Of a stretch of 6,518 nt of DNA, positions 1 to 6,518 are shown one piece after another. The stretch covers positions 1 through 6,518 of the forward strand of contig CALBSF010000291.1 in NCBI GenBank assembly GCA_937927795.1, in the 5' to 3' direction. A program made the translations under genes and the position numbers. The notes beneath the pieces are model-generated. The model made no database searches. It had not been told where the DNA came from and saw nothing but the letters and a program-made list of their open reading frames with translations. Each line of letters starts with the position of its first letter. Within the stretch, counting starts at the first letter, position 1. This stretch comes from an uncultured Rickettsiales bacterium. GTDB lineage: Bacteria > Pseudomonadota > Alphaproteobacteria > Rickettsiales > UBA1997.

Positions 1-2897
1 AGCAGGTTGTGGTAAATACTAAGACTTTTAGTTTGGATCCAAGTAAGGTGGAAAAATCCGTTACTTATCCAATTGAATCAGAGCTTTATGGAATTGAGGG
101 CTTGGTTGAAATGCGCTCAATTTCAAAATTCGGACTTTCTCAAATTATTCTAATTTTTAAAGATAATATTGATATTCACTTTGCCAGAAATTTGGTAATG
201 CAAAGAATTTCAACTCTTCAAGACCAGCTTCCAATTGGCATATCACCAAGCCTTGCGCCCCTTACTACTGGGATTGGCGAAATTATTATTTATCGAGTTT
301 TTGATCCAGATAAAAAAAATAATTTAACCGAGCTTAGAGCGCTGCAAGAATATAAATTTTCTCGTGAGTTAAAAAAAGTTAGCGGCGTTGCAGAAGTTGA
401 TACGATTGGGGGATTTGAAAGACAATTTCATTTAAATGTTGATTCAACTCAAATTGCTAAATATGGCATGACTCCAAATAAACTAATTGCGCAGCTGCAA
501 ACTCTTGGTGAAAATTTTGGTGGTGGATATATAGAACAAAATGATCAACAAAAAATTGTGCGAACTTTTGCAAATATTAATAGTGCGAAAGATATAATGG
601 ATGTTGGAATAAAAGTTGATTATACCGGCAAAGTTTTGCCATTAAGACATATTGTTGAAGTTGGTCAAGATTACTCGCAAAGGCTTGGAATTGCTACTTA
701 CAAAGGAGAAGAAACTGTTATTGGAACTGTGATGTTGCAATCGGGCGCAAATGCCAGAGAGGTTTTAATTGGAGTTAAAAAAGAAATTGAAAAAATTAAT
801 TTACGAAATCCAAATGCTAAAATTGAATTGCTCTATGATCGACAATTCTTGATTGATTCAACTGTAAAAACAGTGATGAGAAATTTAGTTGAAGGAATTT
901 TATTGGTGGTTGGAGTTTTATGTTTAGTTCTTGGTAATATTAGAATTGGTTTAATTGTTGCTTCAAGCTTAATTTTTTGCATTTTAATTCTTGCGGCCTG
1001 CATGAAGATTTTTGGAATTTCAGCAAATTTAATGAGCCTTGGAGCCATTGATTTTGGGTTGCTCGTTGACTCATCAGTAGTGTTAATTGAATATCTAATT
1101 AGTAAGATGTTTTTTAATTTACAAAAACAAGAAAAATCTGATCAAATTGCTAAATTTAGTGCTCAAGTTTTTAAGCCAATTTTTGTTGGTATAGTAATTA
1201 TAAGTTTGGTATATGTGCCAATTTTAATGTTTAGTGGCGTTGAAGGAAAAACCTTTAAACCAATGGCAATTAATGTTGTAATTGCAATGCTTGCAAGCCT
1301 TTTAATAGCATTTTTTATAATGCCGATTTTGGCTTATTTTTTTATAAAACCCGCAACAAATCATCATAGTAGTTTTTTTGATGCTTTATCAAAATTTTAT
1401 ATTAAAAAACTCGATTTTGCCTTAGAAAAATCAAGGTTAATCATTGTTTGTTGCTCGTCATTTTTTATCTTATCTTTTAGTTTGATTTTCTTTATGGAAT
1501 CAGATTTTTTACCGCAATTAAATGAAGGCGATTTAGTTTATACAATTGTTGCCAAAGACGGATCAAGCCTTTCAAAAACTAAAGAAATAATTTCTAAATT
1601 AGAAAAAGAAATTATTAATGAAAAAGAGATTGATAAAACATTTTCTAGAATTGGAACAGGGCAGTCTGGGCTTGATCCAATGCCACAAAATTCGGGTGAT
1701 ATTTTTTTAGTTTTAAAAGAAAAATATAAAAATGATGCTAAAAAAATAGCATCTAAATTTTATGATAAATTAAAAGAAAATTGTAAGCAGTGCGATGTTA
1801 GTCAAACTCAACCAATTGAAATGCGCTTCAATGAAATGTTGGAGGGCAGCAGAGCTGATCTATCTTTAAAGATTTTTGGCGAAGATTTTGATGTATTGAT
1901 TGCAACAACTGAAAAAATAAAAAATCTTTTACAAAAGCAAAAAGAAATTAAAACTATCGAAAAAGATTTTGTAAACTCAATTCGTAAAGGCGATTTTATT
2001 GATGTGGTTCCTAATTATGATAAGATTGCCAAAAACCAAATTACTATTTCAGATCTTAATAATGATTTAAGTAATTCAATGGCGGGAATTAAAATTGGAA
2101 ATTTTTATACAACAGAATTTCCAATTGCAATAATTCTGCATTTAAATGAAAAAGATCGTAATAAAATTGACTCAATTGGTAATTTGGCTGTTGGTTTAAA
2201 TGATGGCGGAAATATTAAACTTTCACAAGTTGCCGATATAAAAGAAGGGCAAGATATAGTGGCAATTCCAAGAATTTTTGGCAAAAGATATTCGGGTCTT
2301 TCAATTTATTTAAAAGATACTGATTATGACAATTTTATAAAAATTTCTGAAAAAGAAATCGCAAAAAATAAAATTCTGCCAACAGGCTATTTTATTGAAT
2401 GGGGAGGTCGTTTTGAAAATTTGAATAGCGCTAAAAAGCAAATTTTTACCATAGTTCCAATAATTTTGGCGATAATTTTTTTATTATTGTTTAAAATGTT
2501 TGGCGACATAAGAAAGGTTTTGATAATTCTTTCCAGCGTTCCTTTTGCGCTTAGTGGCGCGATAGCCTTGCTTTTTATCTGTCAAATTCCAGTTACCATT
2601 TCAGTTTATATTGGATTTATCGCCTTAATTGGAATTAGCTTGTTAAACTCAATTATTTTAATTGATACTTTTAAAAATAATGGAGATCTAAAGCTTACTT
2701 GTTCTTTAAGGTTAAGGCCAATTTTGATGACAGCTTTAGTTGCTAGTCTTGGATTTTTACCAATGGCTTTTGGTCATGGAATTGGCGCAGAGGTTCAACA
2801 GCCTCTTGCAATTACAGTTATAGGTGGAATTATTAGCTCAACAATTGCAACATTAATTTTAAGTCCGGTTTTGTTAAAGAAGTTTGTGATAAGGTGA
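1..2897 (+). CDS. CzcA-type heavy-metal RND efflux pump, inner-membrane subunit (5'-truncated by window edge)
   Basis: This is the proton-driven inner-membrane transporter of a tripartite metal exporter (HME-RND family), which would work with a periplasmic adaptor and a TolC-like outer-membrane channel not seen here. The frame is open to the left edge: codons from base 3 read Q-V before the GTG at 9, matching the family's internal VQV-VNT segment, so the GTG is not the true start. Numbering from that GTG, the TM4 proton-relay motif GAIDFGLLVDSSVVLIE carries D348, D354 and E361. Their spacing equals that of CzcA D402, D408 and E415, an offset of 54, so roughly 50 residues including TM1 are missing. 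Helices are visible at about 290-450, 477-497 and 811-958, with porter/docking domains between. The segment TQPIEMRFNEMLEGSRADL (600-618) and the C-terminal RLRPILMTALVASLGFLPMA (901-920) are classic family blocks. The DFG/VD/E motif favours a divalent cation (Zn, Co, Cd or Ni) over Cu/Ag, but specificity is inferred. The C-terminus is intact. Confidence 0.93.
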   Translation, partial: QVVVNTKTFSLDPSKVEKSVTYPIESELYGIEGLVEMRSISKFGLSQIILIFKDNIDIHFARNLVMQRISTLQDQLPIGISPSLAPLTTGIGEIIIYRVFDPDKKNNLTELRALQEYKFSRELKKVSGVAEVDTIGGFERQFHLNVDSTQIAKYGMTPNKLIAQLQTLGENFGGGYIEQNDQQKIVRTFANINSAKDIMDVGIKVDYTGKVLPLRHIVEVGQDYSQRLGIATYKGEETVIGTVMLQSGANAREVLIGVKKEIEKINLRNPNAKIELLYDRQFLIDSTVKTVMRNLVEGILLVVGVLCLVLGNIRIGLIVASSLIFCILILAACMKIFGISANLMSLGAIDFGLLVDSSVVLIEYLISKMFFNLQKQEKSDQIAKFSAQVFKPIFVGIVIISLVYVPILMFSGVEGKTFKPMAINVVIAMLASLLIAFFIMPILAYFFIKPATNHHSSFFDALSKFYIKKLDFALEKSRLIIVCCSSFFILSFSLIFFMESDFLPQLNEGDLVYTIVAKDGSSLSKTKEIISKLEKEIINEKEIDKTFSRIGTGQSGLDPMPQNSGDIFLVLKEKYKNDAKKIASKFYDKLKENCKQCDVSQTQPIEMRFNEMLEGSRADLSLKIFGEDFDVLIATTEKIKNLLQKQKEIKTIEKDFVNSIRKGDFIDVVPNYDKIAKNQITISDLNNDLSNSMAGIKIGNFYTTEFPIAIILHLNEKDRNKIDSIGNLAVGLNDGGNIKLSQVADIKEGQDIVAIPRIFGKRYSGLSIYLKDTDYDNFIKISEKEIAKNKILPTGYFIEWGGRFENLNSAKKQIFTIVPIILAIIFLLLFKMFGDIRKVLIILSSVPFALSGAIALLFICQIPVTISVYIGFIALIGISLLNSIILIDTFKNNGDLKLTCSLRLRPILMTALVASLGFLPMAFGHGIGAEVQQPLAITVIGGIISSTIATLILSPVLLKKFVIR

Positions 2898-2914
2898 GGG
2901 GATGTCACAATCAA

Positions 2915-3712
2915 TTATTTCCTTCTGTAAACCGGGAGCGATAACTGAGAGTGGCTCACTGCCCTTACTTCAAAATTAACAGCTGCGTGAGCGGGTCTTC
3001 TACTATCTTCTGAGTTATACTCTTCTCTTTCATCATACCTTCCTTCCCGTTCTTTCGTTTGATCGCTTTCCTGAAATATGTTAATCAAACTGCTTGTAAT
3101 TCTATTGCTTTCGTTGCTATGATTTACTATGCACGAGATAGAATCATCAGCTCTTACGCCAACAATAACATCATACATATAAAAACCAGTGCCGGGCAAT
3201 GGCATTTCACAAGGACCTTTGCGCGAATAGTGATCATGATCTAAAATTTCAACTGCGGGAATTCTTTCTACTAATGATTTTACTCTATCTACCAATTCTT
3301 CTGAATTTCCATCCATAAAAAGCAACGGCGTGTAAGATCCAAAAGTGCCTTTTCTTCCACCGATAATTTTAGCCGTTATTTTTGAGTCAGTTTCTTTTTT
3401 TCTATTAAAGTCACGCAAAAATTCGACGAAACTTTCTTCTAGTCTGACAAGGGAATCAAAGTGAGTTATTCCAATAACATAATCTCTTGCTGCATTTTTT
3501 GTTACCAACACCACGCAAACACAGGTTTGTAGGGCGGGGGTGGCAAGAGATCTATAGCGCGATTCACCATTTATTCTAAGTGATGTAAACTCGCCTTGAA
3601 TTATTGTTGCAGGAGGATTTTCTTCTATAGCCCGCAAGATTTGAGTAAATTCTGGCTTAGATTCATCGGTGTCTATTATTTCAATTCTAGGCGCTGGAGT
3701 TCTTGCTAGCAT
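2915..3712 (-). CDS. Hypothetical protein with CheD/NTAN1-like cysteine deamidase motifs
   Basis: No family could be assigned with certainty. The 265-residue protein has no signal peptide or membrane helix, so it is probably soluble. Residues 40-190 follow the order of motifs in CheD (receptor glutamine deamidase): G40-E41-F, then T58 six residues before C64, then H84 in ITHFD, then KITAKIIGG at 111-119. T, C and H are the CheD catalytic residues, and CheD has the same T-x5-C spacing and an AKI-GG block after the His. The TC-x-x-VVL and THxD forms also resemble eukaryotic NTAN1, an N-terminal asparagine amidase. CheD proteins are usually about 160 residues; this one adds about 40 N-terminal residues and a charged tail (about 215-265) rich in E, R, K and S. 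It begins 4 bases after dapA on the same strand, so it is likely cotranscribed. No clear Shine-Dalgarno precedes its ATG. G+C is visibly higher than in neighbours (29 of 60 bases at 2941-3000 and 3481-3540, against 15 of 60 at 2041-2100). Coding status is well supported; the deamidase assignment is a motif-based inference. Confidence 0.8.
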   Translation of the reverse strand: MLARTPAPRIEIIDTDESKPEFTQILRAIEENPPATIIQGEFTSLRINGESRYRSLATPALQTCVCVVLVTKNAARDYVIGITHFDSLVRLEESFVEFLRDFNRKKETDSKITAKIIGGRKGTFGSYTPLLFMDGNSEELVDRVKSLVERIPAVEILDHDHYSRKGPCEMPLPGTGFYMYDVIVGVRADDSISCIVNHSNESNRITSSLINIFQESDQTKEREGRYDEREEYNSEDSRRPAHAAVNFEVRAVSHSQLSLPVYRRK

Positions 3713-3716
3713 ATTT

Positions 3717-4589
3717 TTATTTTATTAATCCAACTTTTTTCATTTCAGCTTTAATTCTCAATTTTGCTGAATCTGAAGGCTCAACCAAAGGAAGTCTAAT
3801 TTCTTTTGAGCATAATCCCATTAATGATGCCGCATATTTAACTGGAATTGGATTGGTTTCACAGAACATTGCAGCGTGAAGATTGGTCATTTTATCTTGT
3901 AATTGCAATGCTTTTTTGTAATCGCCTTTTGCACAAGCTTTTTGTAGGTCGCAAACCATTTTTGGTAAAATATTAGAAGTAACTGAAATCACGCCAGTTC
4001 CGCCCATCGCATTAAAGCCAACTACAGTAGCATCTTCGCCAGAATAATAAGAAAAATCTTTTTTAATTAAAAGTCTCAAAGAAGCAACTCTAGCAAGGTC
4101 TCCAGTGGCATCTTTAATTCCAACCACATTTTTTAAAGTTGCGATTCTGGCTAAATTTTCATCAGAAATATTAATTACTGAACGTCCTGGAATATTATAA
4201 ATAATCAATGGAATATTACATTCATTTAAAGCTTTGAAATGTTGATAAACGCCTTCTGGTATTGGTTTGTTATAATATGGAGCCACAATCAAACAAGAAT
4301 CTGCCCCAGCTTTTTTGGCAAATTTAGTCATCATTACCGCTTCTTCAGTAGAGTTAGAGCCGGTTCCAGCCATAATTTTTATTCTTTTTTTAGCAACTTT
4401 TATGCAAGTTTCAATAACCAAATTATGCTCTTCATGAGAAAGGGTCGGAGCCTCACCAGTTGTGCCGCAAGGAACAATTCCATCAACGCCATTTTTAATT
4501 TGAAATTCTACTAATTTTTCTAATGCTTTTTCATCAACTTTGCCATCTTTGAAAGGCGTAATAATTGCGGTGTAAGTTTCAATTTTCAT
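3717..4589 (-). CDS. dapA: 4-hydroxy-tetrahydrodipicolinate synthase
   Basis: DapA condenses pyruvate with aspartate-semialdehyde in the cytoplasm, the first committed step toward diaminopimelate (peptidoglycan) and lysine. The 290-residue product is the usual full length for this TIM-barrel aldolase. The N-terminal CGTTGEAPTL (41-50) supplies the pyruvate-binding and proton-relay threonines T43/T44. The segment APYYNKP contains Y105/Y106, and IIYNIPGRS contains Y131 and R136. K159 in VVGIKDATGD is the Schiff-base lysine. These correspond to E. coli T44/T45, Y106/Y107, Y133, R138 and K161, all shifted by one or two positions, so the active site is complete. Related lyases (N-acetylneuraminate lyase, KDG aldolase) share the fold, but the GTTGE and Tyr pattern with R136 fits DapA best. 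The ATG at 4589 gives the canonical start; upstream is AT-rich with no obvious Shine-Dalgarno. It is divergent from nuoA and followed after 4 bases by the deamidase-like gene. Confidence 0.97.
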   Translation of the reverse strand: MKIETYTAIITPFKDGKVDEKALEKLVEFQIKNGVDGIVPCGTTGEAPTLSHEEHNLVIETCIKVAKKRIKIMAGTGSNSTEEAVMMTKFAKKAGADSCLIVAPYYNKPIPEGVYQHFKALNECNIPLIIYNIPGRSVINISDENLARIATLKNVVGIKDATGDLARVASLRLLIKKDFSYYSGEDATVVGFNAMGGTGVISVTSNILPKMVCDLQKACAKGDYKKALQLQDKMTNLHAAMFCETNPIPVKYAASLMGLCSKEIRLPLVEPSDSAKLRIKAEMKKVGLIK

Positions 4590-4600
4590 ATTAATTTTGA

Positions 4601-4629
4601 TTGATTTTTTTGTTGCTAAATTTTATAAT
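4601..4629 (+). promoter_or_regulatory. Sigma70-like promoter for the nuo operon
   Basis: In the 72-base gap between divergent dapA and nuoA, TTGATT (4601-4606) is followed after 17 bases by a perfect TATAAT (4624-4629). Transcription would begin near 4636 and give a leader of about 26 bases before nuoA. A second, weaker pair overlaps it: TTGCTA (4613-4618), 18 bases, TATAAA (4637-4642). The region is very AT-rich, so chance matches are possible, but spacing, position and orientation all fit. No equally good pair was found for dapA on the opposite strand, although its promoter must lie in or near this gap. Confidence 0.5.
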
Positions 4630-4661
4630 TCTTGGGTATAAAAATTGTAGTATCTTAAAAA

Positions 4662-5048
4662 ATGGATAAAATTTCAAGTGCCGAATTCGTTTCGTCGCAA
4701 TATTTACCAATATTAATCTTTTTTGTAATCGCCATTGGATTGTCATGCGTGATTATTTTAATTCCTTTTTTACTTAGCAAGAGAAGGCCTGACGTGGAAA
4801 AAAACTCGCAATATGAATGCGGTTTTGAAGGCGAGGGAAGTGTGGTTAGAAGCGAAGTTAACATACAATTTTATTTGGTGGCAATTTTATTTATAATTTT
4901 TGATCTAGAAATAGCCTTTTTATTTCCATGGGCTGTTAGTTTAAAGCAACTTGGAAGTTTTGGCTTTTTGTCAATGATGGTGTTTTTAGGTTTATTGACC
5001 GTTGGTTTTATTTATGAATGGAAGCGCGGCGCGCTTGATTGGAAATAA
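4662..5048 (+). CDS. nuoA: NADH-quinone oxidoreductase subunit A (complex I)
   Basis: NuoA (ND3 homologue) is a small inner-membrane subunit of proton-pumping complex I, located at the junction between the membrane arm and the quinone-binding site. The 128-residue product has the expected three helices at about 13-38, 68-92 and 100-119. The TM1-TM2 loop carries YECGFE (51-56), whose cysteine is the conserved ND3 loop cysteine. TM2 carries the family block FYLVAILFIIFDLEIAFLFP (70-89) with acidic D81 and E83. Length and motif order are normal. The start follows a plausible promoter, and the spacer before ATG is A-rich with no Shine-Dalgarno. It is the first gene of the nuo cluster, with nuoB beginning 12 bases after its stop. 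Confidence 0.97.
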   Translation: MDKISSAEFVSSQYLPILIFFVIAIGLSCVIILIPFLLSKRRPDVEKNSQYECGFEGEGSVVRSEVNIQFYLVAILFIIFDLEIAFLFPWAVSLKQLGSFGFLSMMVFLGLLTVGFIYEWKRGALDWK

Positions 5049-5060
5049 ATTTTAAAAAAA

Positions 5061-5585
5061 ATGACAGGAAATATTTTAAGTCCGTTAAATCAAGATGCTT
5101 TGCTAACTCAGGTTAACGAAGAAATCAATAATCGCGGTTTTGTTACCGCAAAATTAGACGATTTAGCTAATTGGGCGCGTACCGGCTCACTATGGCCAAT
5201 GACCTTTGGTCTTGCGTGCTGCGCAGTTGAAATGATGCAAACCGCTGCTAGTCGTTATGATTTAGATCGTTTTGGTATGGTGTTTAGACCGTCGCCACGC
5301 CAGTCAGATGTTATGATTGTTGCTGGAACTCTTACCAATAAAATGGCTCCAGCGCTTCGTAAAGTTTATGATCAAATGGCTGAGCCAAGATATGTAATTT
5401 CAATGGGAAGCTGCGCCAATGGCGGTGGCTATTATCATTATTCTTATTCTGTGGTTAGGGGCTGCGATAGAATAGTTCCGGTTGATGTTTATGTTCCTGG
5501 ATGTCCTCCAACCGCTGAGGCATTGCTTTATGGCATTACGCTGCTACAAAGAAAAATAAGAAGAACTGGTAAATTTAAGAGATAA
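5061..5585 (+). CDS. nuoB: NADH-quinone oxidoreductase subunit B (complex I, N2 cluster)
   Basis: NuoB (PSST homologue) is a peripheral-arm subunit that holds the terminal 4Fe-4S cluster N2, which passes electrons to quinone. All four expected ligand cysteines are present: the adjacent C53-C54 in ACCAVEMM, C118 in MGSCANGGGYY, and C148 in VPGCPPTAE. The block FRPSPRQSDVMIVAGTLTNK (75-94) is also typical. The 174-residue length is normal for alphaproteobacterial and mitochondrial-type NuoB. The short N-terminal extension before the conserved domain (about 1-35) is variable in the family. It lies 12 bases after nuoA and 2 bases before nuoC, indicating a single transcript. Confidence 0.98.
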   Translation: MTGNILSPLNQDALLTQVNEEINNRGFVTAKLDDLANWARTGSLWPMTFGLACCAVEMMQTAASRYDLDRFGMVFRPSPRQSDVMIVAGTLTNKMAPALRKVYDQMAEPRYVISMGSCANGGGYYHYSYSVVRGCDRIVPVDVYVPGCPPTAEALLYGITLLQRKIRRTGKFKR

Positions 5586-5587
5586 AT

Positions 5588-6178
5588 ATGTTTCAAGATC
5601 TTGCGGCGCAACTTAGCTATATCAAAGAAAAATTTCCTGATGCAAAGCCAACTGAGTCAATTAAAAATGATAATTTAATTATCTATATTGATAAAGAAAA
5701 AGTTGTTGAATTTTTGACTTTTTTACGTGATGACGAAAATCTTTCTTTTAAAATTTTATTAGATGTTTTTGGCGCTGATTTGCTTGAAATTAGATCTCCT
5801 CGTTTTGAAGTAATTTATAATTTACTAAGTCTAAAATTAAATAATCGAATTACTATAAAAGTCGCTTTAAATGAAGGCGAAAGTGTGTCTTCAGTTTCAT
5901 CGGTTTTTGAAGCCGCTAATTGGTTTGAGCGCGAAACTTTTGATATGTATGGAATTAATTTTTTAAATCATCCAGATTTAAGAAGAATTTTAACTGATTA
6001 TGGTTTTGATGGTCATCCTTTGAGAAAAGATTTTCCACTGACTGGATATGGTGAAGTTTATTATGATGAAGAGCAAAAAAAAGTTCTTTACAAGCCGGTT
6101 GAATTAACCCAAGAATTTCGTAATTTTGATTTTGAAATGCCTTGGCTTGGAACGATCTATAACCCAGAAAAAAAATAA
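5588..6178 (+). CDS. nuoC: NADH-quinone oxidoreductase subunit C (complex I, 30 kDa subunit)
   Basis: NuoC is the 30 kDa peripheral-arm subunit that packs against NuoD and NuoB near the quinone site. The signature of the family is clear: WFERETFDMYGINF (112-125) followed by LRRILTDYGFDGHPLRKDFP (131-150) and then a GYGEVYYD segment. The C-terminus has the usual RNFDFEMPW motif. The protein is 196 residues and is a stand-alone NuoC, not the NuoCD fusion found in enterobacteria, which agrees with an alphaproteobacterial origin. The ATG lies 2 bases after the nuoB stop, with a weak AAGAGA Shine-Dalgarno-like stretch just upstream. Confidence 0.97.
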   Translation: MFQDLAAQLSYIKEKFPDAKPTESIKNDNLIIYIDKEKVVEFLTFLRDDENLSFKILLDVFGADLLEIRSPRFEVIYNLLSLKLNNRITIKVALNEGESVSSVSSVFEAANWFERETFDMYGINFLNHPDLRRILTDYGFDGHPLRKDFPLTGYGEVYYDEEQKKVLYKPVELTQEFRNFDFEMPWLGTIYNPEKK

Positions 6179-6181
6179 AAT

Positions 6182-6518
6182 ATGCAAGAAGGAAATGTTT
6201 TTGCTAAAATTGAGAACTCTTTCAAAAAAGCGATGGCTGGGCAAGAGAGTGTCAATGTTGTAATTTACTGGTGGGGAGCGCTTGGCTATCTAGTTTCCTA
6301 TCTTCTTATCGAAAGAATGATTAAGGCAATTGATATTACTTTTGTTGATATTTTATTGTCAATAATTCCAATGATTTATTTTTCTTGGCATATTTATGTT
6401 TTAAAAAAATGTTCTCCAAAAAAGCCGCAATTAACTAAAGAAGAAAAAGCGATAATTAGAGCTGAAAAAAGAAAAGTTTTTTGGAAAAGTTTTTTAAGGA
6501 AATTATTGCTACAAGAGC
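6182..6518 (+). CDS. Small two-helix membrane protein of unknown function within the nuo operon (3'-truncated by window edge)
   Basis: An open frame begins with ATG 3 bases after the nuoC stop and is still open at the right edge, giving 112 residues. I do not recognise the family. The visible part has a short amphipathic, lysine-containing N-terminus (1-20), a first hydrophobic helix near 26-43 (starting VVIYWWGALGYLVSYLL), a second near 53-74 (VDILLSIIPMIYFSWHIYVL), and then a strongly basic cytoplasmic-looking region (75-112) with KKPQLTKEEKA and RAEKRKVFWK. By the positive-inside rule both ends would be cytoplasmic. Its codon use and A+T content match the nuo genes. The position immediately behind nuoC suggests cotranscription and a possible link with complex I or its assembly, which is inference. 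It is clearly not NuoD, which lacks membrane helices. Confidence 0.75.
   Translation, partial: MQEGNVFAKIENSFKKAMAGQESVNVVIYWWGALGYLVSYLLIERMIKAIDITFVDILLSIIPMIYFSWHIYVLKKCSPKKPQLTKEEKAIIRAEKRKVFWKSFLRKLLLQE

Noticed and set aside
9..11. GTG as the start codon of the RND pump gene
   Set aside because: The frame is open to the left edge and the residues just before it (Q-V) fit the family's internal sequence, so the GTG is an internal valine codon.
833..1048. 71-residue - strand open frame within the RND pump
   Set aside because: It is antisense to the conserved TM2-TM4 coding region and has no supporting signal.
2884..2910. Possible terminator between the convergent genes: TTGTGA (2884-2889) and TCACAA (2905-2910)
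   Set aside because: A 6-base AT-rich stem with a 15-base loop and no clean T-run after it is too weak to call an intrinsic terminator.
3059..3244. 61-residue + strand open frame opposite the deamidase-like gene
   Set aside because: It lies wholly within a well-supported gene on the other strand and shows no recognisable domain or start context.
4239..4514. 91-residue + strand open frame opposite dapA
   Set aside because: It is the antisense shadow of a gene with a complete, conserved active site.
4616..4640. Promoter for dapA on the - strand (TATAAA on the reverse strand at 4628-4623)
   Set aside because: The -10-like box is present, but no acceptable -35 box lies 16-18 bases upstream, and TATAAA is common by chance in such AT-rich sequence.
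4655..4864. 69-residue - strand open frame over the start of nuoA
   Set aside because: It is antisense to nuoA and has no recognisable product.

Overview
The window looks like a piece of an AT-rich alphaproteobacterial chromosome, probably from a Rickettsiales-like or similarly reduced lineage. This is inferred from the strong A/T codon bias, the separate nuoA-nuoB-nuoC order with alphaproteobacterial-type sequences, tight gene spacing and near absence of Shine-Dalgarno sequences. No rRNA, tRNA, CRISPR array or insertion sequence was recognised.

Left part (1-2897, + strand): most of a CzcA-type heavy-metal RND efflux pump. Its 5' end lies outside the window, so about 50 N-terminal residues, including the first membrane helix, are missing. 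It ends 17 bases short of a convergent gene.

Middle part (2915-4589, - strand): a two-gene unit read leftward. It has dapA first (lysine and diaminopimelate synthesis), then, after only 4 bases, a 265-residue protein of unassigned family. That protein carries a T-x5-C / TH / GG pattern resembling CheD and NTAN1-type cysteine deamidases. It is richer in G+C than its neighbours and has a charged C-terminal tail. It is the most interesting item in the window.

Right part (4590-6518, + strand): a 72-base divergent intergenic region with a good sigma70-like promoter, followed by the start of the respiratory complex I operon: nuoA, nuoB, nuoC. Immediately after nuoC comes a small two-helix membrane ORF, cut by the window edge, in the place where nuoD is usually found.

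Functionally, the window combines respiration (complex I pumps protons and builds the proton gradient), a proton-driven metal exporter that would use that gradient, cell-wall/lysine precursor synthesis, and a possible protein-modifying enzyme of unknown target.
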